NCBI GenBank assembly: GCA_963665395.2
Contig: OY762251.1
Coordinates: 2,170,001 to 2,234,000, forward strand
DNA: 64,000 nucleotides
DNA from: Bin87 sp963665395
Lineage (GTDB): Bacteria > Chloroflexota > Dehalococcoidia > Lucifugimonadales > UBA3495
Direction: 5' to 3'
The translations under genes and the position numbers were made by a program. Below the pieces are notes generated by a model. The model did not search any database. It saw only the letters and a program-made list of their open reading frames with translations, and was not told the origin of the DNA. Below are positions 34,833-41,771 of the stretch, in pieces (positions within the stretch are counted from its first letter, which is position 1; each line of letters opens with the position of its first letter).

Positions 34833-35273
34833 TTATACCGACTTTGGGAGGGGGCGCAATTCGACCGAACGCCCGTTTTCCAACTCGCGCAGCGCTTGAC
34901 GCACGAAATCGTCGGGCCGGCCGGCGGTGGTAGCGTAGTGGGCGCGTCGCCTTTCGCCGTCAATGGTGACCAGGCATACGGCGTCGCCGGCGGAGCCGCA
35001 GGTCAGCAGCGCCGCCCGGCCATAGCCGCCGCGACCGTCCACCGCGATGTAACCGTCGGCCATAGGATAGACGTCAAAGCGTCGCGGCGACAGGTCGTAC
35101 ATCGCCTTCAGCAGCCGCCTGGCGTTATCAAAAGCCAGTTGGGACGGTTCGGCAATGCCTTCTTCCCGGGCGGCGTCAAACACTTCGTCCAGGTCCAGCA
35201 GGGCGTCGGCCAGGTCGGAAGGCACCGGCGGCGGCGCGTTTGACCCGTCATAGGTTTGCAGTGGGGCAGTCAT
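34833..35273 (-). CDS. Hypothetical protein, second gene of four-gene operon
   Basis: A 146-residue protein without recognised domain. The first 20 residues are Pro-rich. A helix (SDLADALLDLDEVFDAAREEGI) and an alpha/beta part with FDVYPMADGYIAVDGRGGYGRAALLTC follow, and the C-terminus is basic and charged. The central hairpin (DVYPMADGYIAVD) resembles antitoxin-like proteins found beside small toxins in Chloroflexi and cyanobacteria, but this is a weak impression. It overlaps the preceding gene by 26 bases and directly abuts the nucleotidyltransferase gene. Confidence 0.5.
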   Translation of the reverse strand: MTAPLQTYDGSNAPPPVPSDLADALLDLDEVFDAAREEGIAEPSQLAFDNARRLLKAMYDLSPRRFDVYPMADGYIAVDGRGGYGRAALLTCGSAGDAVCLVTIDGERRRAHYATTAGRPDDFVRQALRELENGRSVELRPLPKSV

Positions 35274-35628
35274 CGCGGGTCAACCTCCGTGCTTCGTCCG
35301 TCCGCGCCGGCGTCCTGGCGGCAACGGCGCAATTGAGTTTAATCCGCGCCGTTTGGCAGCGTCGTTCTGCCTGCTGTTCTTTTTCACGCAAATACTTGGC
35401 GAATTCTTCCTGCTGGCGACGGTATTGTTCCATCAGGCCATCGGCAAACTCTTCGCCGTGTTTTGATGCCGATACCCGGTACTTGCCGTAGTTCGGGTCG
35501 TCTTTGCCGCTCACCACGCCGATGAATGTGTCCAGTTTCAAAAAATCAGCCAGCGTTTCCGGGCGCTTCTTTTCGACGGCAGCGTTGTCGTCAGGCTCGG
35601 TTGGTTCGTTATTTTCCGGAGTGGTCAT
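35248..35628 (-). CDS. Hypothetical charged protein, first gene of four-gene operon
   Basis: About 126 residues starting at ATG 35628 (MTTPENNEPTEPDDN). The open frame continues upstream to 35691, but that part reads through a repeat element. The first 30 residues are acidic and disordered, the middle has a helix FADGLMEQYRRQQEEFAKYLREKEQ typical of a coiled coil, and the C-terminus is basic. There is no known family. It leads a tightly packed operon (35628 to 33499) and lies directly next to a composite mobile element. Confidence 0.45.
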   Translation of the reverse strand: MTTPENNEPTEPDDNAAVEKKRPETLADFLKLDTFIGVVSGKDDPNYGKYRVSASKHGEEFADGLMEQYRRQQEEFAKYLREKEQQAERRCQTARIKLNCAVAARTPARTDEARRLTRDDCPTANL

Positions 35629-35673
35629 TGCGGGCCCCGCTGTTGAGCGGTTGTAGTCCCTCACGCGTACCCA

Positions 35674-35784
35674 CTTTCCCCAAACTGTCATTGCGAGCGC
35701 AGCGCGGCAATTTTCCCCAAACTGTCATTGCGAGCGCAGCGCGGCAATTTTCCCCAAACTGTCATTGCGAGCGCAGCGCGGCAA
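35674..35784. repeat. Three tandem 37-bp repeats
   Basis: The unit starts TTTTCCCCAAACTGTCATTG and ends CGCGGCAA. Copies two and three are 35711-35747 and 35748-35784, and the first differs at its first bases. This is a local amplification of the GTCATTGCGAGCG stretch found in several elements here, not a CRISPR array. Confidence 0.85.
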
Positions 35785-35893
35785 TCTCGTCGCGGTAACG
35801 AACGTCGCTCTTGGAACGAGATCGCCATCCGCCCGCGGCGCACTTCGCTCCTCGCGATGACAAACTGGGTACGCGTGAGCCATTTTGGTAGCT

Positions 35894-36007
35894 TGTCAGA
35901 AGCAGGATTTACCGGATTTACAGGATGTACCGGATTGGGTGCGACGCTGCCGTCGGATGATCGCAATCCTGATAATCCGTCAAATCCTGGAAATCCTGCT
36001 TCTGACA
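35894..36007. repeat. 114-bp inverted-repeat element, TGTCAGAAGCAGGATTT family, copy 1
   Basis: It has 17-bp perfect inverted ends (TGTCAGAAGCAGGATTT) and an interior rich in AATCC/GGATT motifs. Related copies lie at 45909-46001 and 58703-58817, with a partial copy at 40431-40509. Confidence 0.8.
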
Positions 36008-36035
36008 TTCCGCCCCAGGAAAGTGGGTACGCGTG

Positions 36036-36190
36036 CAGGGTCTTTCGGTTTTCATATTTGTCATTGCGAGCGTAGCGAAGCAATCTCGTCGAGGCGCTGC
36101 GGATAACCACAAATGGGTCTGTTCCAACGACGAGATTGCCATGCGCCAGAGGTGGACTACGCTCCTTGCAATGACAACCGAAAGACCCTG
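36036..36190. mobile_element. 155-bp MITE (ends CAGGGTCTTTCGGTTTTCA), inserted in another element's end
   Basis: The inverted ends are CAGGGTCTTTCGGTTTTCA and its near complement. It is flanked by GGTACGCGTG at 36026-36035 and 36191-36200, a perfect 10-bp duplication that lies within the right terminal repeat of the composite element. Sister copies are at 38284-38439 and, degraded, about 47750-47885. Confidence 0.85.
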
Positions 36191-36285
36191 GGTACGCGTG
36201 AGGTTGTAGTCCGATTGTAGCAAGGGGCTGTGATAAGATGGCTTGGCCCTTTATTGCGGGCCATGCTTTTTGAGGAGTTGCGTTT

Positions 36286-37953
36286 ATGCCGGAGTTGAAT
36301 GGTGGGCATCTGTTCATTCGCTGCCTGAAGCAGGAAGGGGTGCAGAAGGTCTTTACGATAGTGGGCGACACCATCCTGCCCCTGGTGGACGCCGCCGCCG
36401 ATGAGGGCATCGAGTTCATCGACACCCGCCACGAGGGCGCGGCGATGCACATGGCCGACGGCTACGCCCGCATCACCGGCCAGCCGGCGGTGGCCCTGTT
36501 CACCGGCGGCCCCGGCTTCGCCAACGCCATCTCCGGCCTGCCCGCCATCTACACCTCGGAAACCCCCGTTATCTTCGTCGCCGGCTGCGCCGAACTCCCC
36601 GAAAAGGGCCAGGCCACCTTCCAGGAAATCGACCAGGTGGCCATGGCCGCGCCCGTGTCCAAAGGCTCCTGGCTGATCCACGACAAAAACCGCATCCCCG
36701 AGTTCGTCGCCACCGCCTTCCGCACCGCCATGAGCGGCCGGCCCGGCCCGGTGCATCTCACCCTGCCCATTGACCTCCAGGAAGCCCCCATCAGCGAGGA
36801 AGACCTGCCGCCCTACCTGCCCCAGGAATACCGCAACATGGGCCGCTCCCAGGGCGACCCCAGGCTGATTGAGCAGGCCGCCAACCTGCTCGCCAACGCC
36901 CAGCGTCCCGTCATCATCGCCGGCAACCCGGCCCGCTATTCCGTGGAACCGGAGCAGCTGGAAGCCTTGGCCGAAGCCACCGGCGCGCCCATCTTCACCG
37001 TCGAACAGGCCCGCGGCCTCATCGACGACTTGCACCCCCTGTGCTTCGGCTACGCCGACGGCGCGCTGAACCGCACCGCCCGCAAGTTCCGCGAGGCCGA
37101 CGTGGTGCTGCTGCTGGGCAAGCGGCTGGATCATCGCTATCGCTACGGCGGTGTCTTCAACGCTGACGCCAGGCTGATCCAGGCCGACCCATCCGAGGCA
37201 GAGATCGGGCGCAACCGGGGCGTCGCCGTGGGCCTGCTGGGCGACCTCGGCGCCATCGTTGACCAGCTCACGGCGGCGGCCCAGCCCAACCGCAGCGTCG
37301 GCCCCTGGCTTGACGCCCTCAAGCAGGAACGGACGGCGTGGCTGGACAGCCTCCGCAGCAACGCCACCGGCGACGCTCCCATGCACCCCCTGGACGTGTA
37401 CACCCGCATTGAGCATCTGGTGGACGAGGACACCTTCATCGTCCTGGACGGCGGCGACTACGTGCAGTGGGGCCGCTGCTACCTGCCGGCCCGCAAGCCG
37501 GGCCACTTCATGCGTCTCGGGCCGCTGAGCCACCTGGGCGGCGCGATACCCTACGCCATGGCCGCCAAGCTGGCCTATCCCGACAGCAAGGTGCTGGCCT
37601 TCATGGGCGATGGCTCTTTCGGCTTCTACACCATGGAGTACGACACCTGCATCCGCCACAATCTGCCCATCACCGGCATCATGGGCAACGACGGCAACTG
37701 GGGCATTGATCGCACCTTCCAGTTCGCCTACTTCGGGCGCGACGTGGGCACCGCCCTGCGCCCCGGCGTCCGCTACGACCAGGTGGTGGCAGGCATCGGC
37801 GGCTACGCGGAACTGGTGGAGCAGCCCGACGAAGTGGCCCCGGCGGTGGAACGCGCCATCAACTCCGGCCGCCCGTCTCTGGTCAACATAGCGGTCAAGT
37901 CCGGCGCCAGCCCCTTGGCCGACGCGATGATCGCCCGGCGAACCGGCGGTTAG
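36286..37953 (+). CDS. Thiamine diphosphate-dependent enzyme (acetolactate synthase / 2-hydroxyacyl-CoA lyase-like)
   Basis: A 555-residue three-domain ThDP enzyme. The catalytic glutamate lies in DTRHEGAAMHMADGYAR (Glu50). The central domain has NAQRPVIIAGNPARYS. The ThDP-Mg motif GDGS...N is at GDGSFGFYTMEYDTCIRHNLPITG followed by NDGNWG (shown in parts). The family carries out carboligation, decarboxylation or C-C cleavage of 2-oxo or 2-hydroxyacyl substrates. No small regulatory subunit gene (ilvH) is nearby, which argues against a biosynthetic acetolactate synthase. The reaction is open. The start is ATG 36286. Confidence 0.85.
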   Translation: MPELNGGHLFIRCLKQEGVQKVFTIVGDTILPLVDAAADEGIEFIDTRHEGAAMHMADGYARITGQPAVALFTGGPGFANAISGLPAIYTSETPVIFVAGCAELPEKGQATFQEIDQVAMAAPVSKGSWLIHDKNRIPEFVATAFRTAMSGRPGPVHLTLPIDLQEAPISEEDLPPYLPQEYRNMGRSQGDPRLIEQAANLLANAQRPVIIAGNPARYSVEPEQLEALAEATGAPIFTVEQARGLIDDLHPLCFGYADGALNRTARKFREADVVLLLGKRLDHRYRYGGVFNADARLIQADPSEAEIGRNRGVAVGLLGDLGAIVDQLTAAAQPNRSVGPWLDALKQERTAWLDSLRSNATGDAPMHPLDVYTRIEHLVDEDTFIVLDGGDYVQWGRCYLPARKPGHFMRLGPLSHLGGAIPYAMAAKLAYPDSKVLAFMGDGSFGFYTMEYDTCIRHNLPITGIMGNDGNWGIDRTFQFAYFGRDVGTALRPGVRYDQVVAGIGGYAELVEQPDEVAPAVERAINSGRPSLVNIAVKSGASPLADAMIARRTGG

Positions 37954-37984
37954 CTCAGATTGAAACAAAACGCTATCGCTGACA

Positions 37985-38116
37985 CAGGGCTTGCGCAAAG
38001 TCTCCCCAGATCCATTTTCCGCTCATCCTGAGCTCGTCGAAGGATGCTCGGGCCAGTGGTCGGTGGTTAGACAGGCTCGCCATGAGCGGATGAAAAAGGA
38101 CTTTGTACAAGCCCTG
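37985..38116. mobile_element. 132-bp MITE (ends CAGGGCTTG..CAAAGTC), first of a three-element chain
   Basis: The ends CAGGGCTTGCGCAAAGTC and GACTTTGTACAAGCCCTG (with one extra purine pair) form the inverted repeat. The interior again has a stem from GCTCATCCTGAGC- and GCCATGAGCGGATG-like tracts. The left target is ATCGCTGACA (37975-37984), the right ATCGTTGACG (38117-38126), 8 of 10 matching. Confidence 0.75.
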
Positions 38117-38127
38117 ATCGTTGACGC

Positions 38128-38273
38128 TGGTAGCGTTCCGTTTTAGGTGGTTTGGTTTTTGTCATTGCGACCCCGTACTTGATACGGGGGTGGCAATCCC
38201 GTTGGCGTAGCAGCGGTTTTAGTCGCTCGGATACCCTGCTGGGGAACTGAACCACCTAAATTGCAACGCTACC
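38128..38273. mobile_element. 146-bp MITE (ends GGTAGCGTT..TTTAGGTGGTT), second of the chain
   Basis: The inverted ends are GGTAGCGTT...TTTAGGTGGTT and AACCACCTAAATTGCAACGC-TACC. It is bounded by TCGTTGACGC at 38118-38127 and 38274-38283. A sister copy is at 40299-40430. Here the internal GCGAGCGC loop is replaced by CCCCGTACTTGATACGGGG. Confidence 0.8.
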
Positions 38274-38283
38274 TCGTTGACGC

Positions 38284-38439
38284 CAGGGTCTTTCGGTTTT
38301 CACATTTGTCATTGCGAGCGTAGCGAAGCAATCTCGTCAAGGCTCCGGTTGCTAACCACAAACGGGTCTGTTCCAACGACGAGATTGCCATCCGCCAGAG
38401 GCGGACTATGCTCCTCGCAATGACAACCGAAAGACCCTG
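38284..38439. mobile_element. 156-bp MITE (ends CAGGGTCTTTCGGTTTTCA), third of the chain
   Basis: Same family as 36036-36190. It is bounded by CGTTGACGC at 38275-38283 and 38440-38448, the same target as the previous element. Confidence 0.85.
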
Positions 38440-38448
38440 CGTTGACGC

Positions 38449-38943
38449 TTGGCCCCTTGCGTAACCGCACATCAGTTCGCTAAACTATACCCCACGCGTA
38501 AGGCAGCAAGCCCAAGGCCACGGCCCATCTGCCTAAATCACATCTGAATATCGGGTTCACAGGGTTCAGGCAACACGGTCAACCGTCGTCCGCCGCCGGC
38601 GGACGGCACGTCGGATCTAATTGCAACGCTGGCTATCGCCCAGGCCGGTAATTTCTCCGGTACTGCATAGACCAGTACGGCGGGTGTCACCACCGCTGCG
38701 CGAGGGTTGCCCTCTACCCCCCAGCCTGCCCCGTGCTTGACACGGGGTCATTCCGGCGAAAGAACGTCACCCCGTACTTGATACGGGGCCGGAATCCAGG
38801 CGGGGAGCGGGGGCGGTCAGCACGCGCAATCCTAGGACTACAATTCGCAAAAACGCTCTCTGGCCGTAGCGCCGACAACCTGAACCCCGAACCCGAAGCA
38901 AACAGCCAGTCAACCAAACAAATAAAATAAAAGGAGGAAAACC
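38449..38943. other. Repeat-rich intergenic region, no gene seen
   Basis: Holds a palindrome GTCCGCCG-CCGGCGGAC (about 38588-38604) and two CCCCGTRCTTGAYACGGGG units (about 38734 and 38772). The second lies inside a GTCATTCCGG...CCGGAATCC repeat. No protein-coding frame with family similarity is seen. Confidence 0.5.
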
Positions 38944-38991
38944 ATGACCAACATCGCGCGGCCGCGCGGAACGACCCCGACCGCAAGTTGA
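38944..38991 (+). CDS. Possible 15-codon leader or remnant ORF upstream of ruvB
   Basis: ATG 38944 is preceded by AAAGGAGG at 6-base spacing, one of the best ribosome-binding sites in the window, yet the frame stops after 15 codons (MTNIARPRGTTPTAS). Skipping one base would continue as RNDPDRKLKLNM to a stop at about 39005. It could be a decayed small gene or a leader peptide. Confidence 0.3.
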   Translation: MTNIARPRGTTPTAS

Positions 38992-39084
38992 AGTTGAATA
39001 TGTGAACGCTCGCATTGCAATCGCCTCCAGACGGGGCCGCGCCGGCGGTTGACCGTTTTCCGATGCCGCCCCTAGAATGCGGGC

Positions 39085-40158
39085 ATGACCACCACAAAAC
39101 AAACCGACCAGACATCGGAAATCAGTGAGCGCCCGGTATCGCCGGCCGCGCAGCATGACGACGGCGAGCAGGACGCTCGCCTGCGCCCGGCCCGGCTCGA
39201 CGATTTCGTAGGCCAGCCCCAGGTTCGGGAGAACCTGAGCATCGCCATGCAGGCCGCCAAAATGCGCGGCGAGGCTTTGGATCACGTCGTGATCTACGGC
39301 CCGCCCGGCCTGGGCAAGACCACCCTGGCCAACATCATCGCCCACGAGATGGGTTCCACCATCAAGGTCACCTCCGGCCCGGCGGTGGAACGGGCCAGCG
39401 ACATCGCCTCCATTCTCACCGGCCTGCAACCCAACGACGTTCTCTTTATCGACGAGATCCACCGCCTCAACCGGGCGGTGGAGGAAGTGATGTACTCGGC
39501 CATGGAGGACTTCTTCCTGTCCTGGGTGGTGGGCAAGGGCCTGTCGGCGCGCAGCATCAACCTGCGCATCAACCCCTTCACCCTGGTCGGCGCGACTACC
39601 CGCTACTCGCTGGTCGGCTCGCCGCTCCGTGCCCGCTTCGGCTCGGTGTTCCGGCTGGATTACTACTCCGACGAGGACATGGAAACGGTGGTGCGCCGTT
39701 CCGCCCGCATCCTGGGGATGAAGTCCGACGACGAGGGCCGGCGCGAGGTAGCCATCCGTTCCCGGGGCACCCCACGCATCGCCAACCGGCTGCTGCGCCG
39801 GGCGCGGGACTACGCGCTGGTCAAGGCGGACAACCGCATCACCGGCCCGGTAGCCCGCGAGTCCCTGGACCGCCTGGGCGTGGACGCCCGCGGCCTCGAC
39901 GAAACCGACCACCGCCTGCTCACCAACATCATCCACAAGTTCAACGGCGGCCCGGTGGGTTTGGACACGCTGTCGGCCTCCCTCAGCGAGGACACCAGCA
40001 CCGTCATGGAAGTGCTGGAGCCGTTCCTCCTGCAACAGGGCTTCCTGGAGCGCACCCCTCGCGGTCGCGTCGCCACCCGGCTGGCCTACGAATACCTGGG
40101 CTGGCCCTGGGCCGGCGCCGGCCCTGATCCCAACCAGCAGGCCCAACTGTTCCGCTAA
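39085..40158 (+). CDS. ruvB: Holliday junction branch migration ATPase RuvB
   Basis: A 357-residue AAA+ motor that, with RuvA, moves Holliday junctions during recombinational repair. Walker A is GPPGLGKT (residues 72-79). Walker B is LFIDEIHRL. Sensor 1 is VGATTRYSLVGSPLRARFG with the arginine finger, and the C-terminal winged helix has PFLLQQGFLERTPRGR. It carries about 30 extra polar residues before the conserved RLRPARLDDFVGQ. No ruvA or ruvC is adjacent; the gene is flanked on both sides by miniature elements. Confidence 0.96.
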   Translation: MTTTKQTDQTSEISERPVSPAAQHDDGEQDARLRPARLDDFVGQPQVRENLSIAMQAAKMRGEALDHVVIYGPPGLGKTTLANIIAHEMGSTIKVTSGPAVERASDIASILTGLQPNDVLFIDEIHRLNRAVEEVMYSAMEDFFLSWVVGKGLSARSINLRINPFTLVGATTRYSLVGSPLRARFGSVFRLDYYSDEDMETVVRRSARILGMKSDDEGRREVAIRSRGTPRIANRLLRRARDYALVKADNRITGPVARESLDRLGVDARGLDETDHRLLTNIIHKFNGGPVGLDTLSASLSEDTSTVMEVLEPFLLQQGFLERTPRGRVATRLAYEYLGWPWAGAGPDPNQQAQLFR

Positions 40159-40298
40159 TTGACATAATAAACATAGTGCCCGCCAGTATTCTTGACTGAT
40201 ATTGACATAACATACACCATTGCTTTTGTATCGCCGGTTCGTGCCTTGAATCCTGGCTATCCCCTGCTTACAATGGCTGAAGTTTGCCCGCGCCTGCC

Positions 40299-40430
40299 GG
40301 TAGAGTTCCGTTTTAGGTGGTTTGGCTTTTGTCATTGCGAGCGCAGCGTGGCAATCTCGTTGGCGTAGTAGCAGTTTTAGCCGCTCGAATGCGTTGCCGG
40401 AAAACTGAACCACCTAAATTGCAACGCTAC
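40299..40430. mobile_element. 132-bp MITE (GGTAG..GTT, TTTAGGTGGTT ends), copy 2
   Basis: Same family as 38128-38273, with ends GGTAGAGTTCCGTTTTAGG and CCTAAATTGCAACGCTAC. No clear target duplication is seen. The right end abuts the partial element at 40431. Confidence 0.75.
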
Positions 40431-40509
40431 ATTTACCGGATTATAGGATTGGCAGGATTGGAGAACGTAACCCTGAAAATCTTAAAATCCTGCAAATCCT
40501 GATTCTGAC
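40431..40509. repeat. Partial TGTCAGAATCAGGATTT-family element
   Basis: The right end AAATCCTGATTCTGACA and the interior are present, but the left 13 bases of the family are missing where the previous element abuts. Insertion followed by a deletion would explain this. Confidence 0.65.
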
Positions 40510-40550
40510 AAAAGCTCAAAAGCCTATCCCCCGCTCCAGGAATTGTCACC

Positions 40551-41771
40551 GTGACCTCCGCAGTCGCCATCAGCGCAACTACCTCACATCTCCCCTCATT
40601 CGACCGGCTGGCCGCCGGCGCCGGGCTATCCGACGCCGTTGCTTTGCGCCTGGTCGATATGGACGGCGATGCGATGACCGACCTCTGCGCCGCCGCCGGC
40701 GAGTTGCGCGACCGGGGCCGGGGCAACGTCATCACCTTCTCGCCCAAGGTATTCATCCCTCTGACCCGCCTGTGCCGCGATTTCTGCGGCTACTGCACCT
40801 TCCGCCAGTCGCCGGATGAGGCTGAAAGCCTGTATTTATCCGCCGACGAAGTGCTCTCCGTAGCCTCCGACGGCCAGCGTCTCGGCTGCACCGAAGCCCT
40901 GTTCACCCTGGGAGAACGCCCCGAGCAACGCTACGCCGAGGCCGGCCATTGGCTTACCCAGAACGGCTACCGCACCACTCTGGAATACCTGTCGGCCATG
41001 TGCCGCATGGTATTTGATGAAACTGAACTGCTGCCCCACGGCAACCCCGGCACCATGAGCCGGCGGGAGCTGGAAGCCCTGCAACCCACCAACCCCTCGG
41101 TCGGCATCATGCTGGAAAGCTCCAGCTCCCGCCTGTACGAAGCCGGCGGCCCCCACGAATTCGCCCCCAGCAAGCGCCCCCGCGTGCGTCTGCGGACCAT
41201 GGAACTGGCCGGCGAGTTGGGCATACCCTTCACCACCGGCATCCTCATCGGCATCGGCGAAACCCGAACCGAGCGCGTGGAATCGCTCCTTGCCATCAGG
41301 CAACTGCACCAACGCTACGGGCATATCCAGGAAGTCATCGTGCAGAACTTCCGCGCCAAGTCGGATACTCCCATGGCCGACACCCCCGACGCCGCGCCCG
41401 ACGAACTGATGTGGACTACCGCCGTCGCCCGCCTCATCCTGGGCGAAACCGTCAACATCCAGGTGCCTCCCAACCTGAGCGAGAACTACGAGCGTTACAT
41501 CGCCGCCGGCATCAACGATTGGGGCGGCGTGTCGCCGTTGACCATCGACTACGTGAACCCGGAAGCGCCCTGGCCGCAACTGGCCGAACTGGAGCGACGC
41601 ACGCGGGAGGCCGGCCACGAGTTGCGCCCCCGCCTGCCGGTCTATCCCGAATACTTCGCCAACGGCTCACCATGGCCGTTGCCCGAACCGCTGAAAGAAA
41701 AGCTGCTGCGCCTCACCGACGCAGACGGATACGTGAAAGGGGGAACCCAACGCTATGCCCGCAATGACTGA
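40551..41771 (+). CDS. cofG: 7,8-didemethyl-8-hydroxy-5-deazariboflavin synthase, CofG subunit
   Basis: A 406-residue radical SAM enzyme that, with CofH, forms the deazaflavin chromophore Fo of coenzyme F420. The 4Fe-4S motif is Cys75-x3-Cys79-x2-Cys82 (CRDFCGYC). Other family marks are GNPGTMSRRELEALQPTNPSVGIMLE (split here as GNPGTM and QPTNPSVGIMLE) and FRAKSDTPMADTPDA. The start is GTG 40551. Its end overlaps the start of cofH by 17 bases, so the two are translated together. The split CofG/CofH form is used in archaea, cyanobacteria and Chloroflexota rather than the fused FbiC of actinobacteria. Confidence 0.95.
   Translation: MTSAVAISATTSHLPSFDRLAAGAGLSDAVALRLVDMDGDAMTDLCAAAGELRDRGRGNVITFSPKVFIPLTRLCRDFCGYCTFRQSPDEAESLYLSADEVLSVASDGQRLGCTEALFTLGERPEQRYAEAGHWLTQNGYRTTLEYLSAMCRMVFDETELLPHGNPGTMSRRELEALQPTNPSVGIMLESSSSRLYEAGGPHEFAPSKRPRVRLRTMELAGELGIPFTTGILIGIGETRTERVESLLAIRQLHQRYGHIQEVIVQNFRAKSDTPMADTPDAAPDELMWTTAVARLILGETVNIQVPPNLSENYERYIAAGINDWGGVSPLTIDYVNPEAPWPQLAELERRTREAGHELRPRLPVYPEYFANGSPWPLPEPLKEKLLRLTDADGYVKGGTQRYARND

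Larger units (their letters stand above)
35660..36202. mobile_element. Composite MITE locus with 20-bp perfect terminal repeats
   Basis: The left end CTCACGCGTACCCACTTTCC (35660-35679) has its exact complement at the right end once the element inserted at 36036-36190 is taken out. The whole is flanked by GTTGTAGTCC at 35650-35659 and 36203-36212, a perfect 10-bp target duplication. The interior holds three 37-bp tandem repeats, an extra GGGTACGCGTGAG end (35867-35879) and a TGTCAGAAGCAGG-type element. It has no coding capacity. Confidence 0.8.

Noticed and set aside
35674..35784. Possible CRISPR array
   Set aside because: Three 37-bp units are directly adjacent with no spacers, and no cas gene is nearby; it is a tandem amplification within a mobile element.
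36157..37998. 613-codon minus-strand frame opposite the ThDP enzyme
   Set aside because: The ThDP enzyme motifs are unmistakable on the plus strand; the minus translation is low-complexity His/Gly/Val-rich.
38767..40413. 548-codon minus-strand frame spanning ruvB and repeats
   Set aside because: RuvB is on the plus strand; the frame also runs through repeat elements at both ends.
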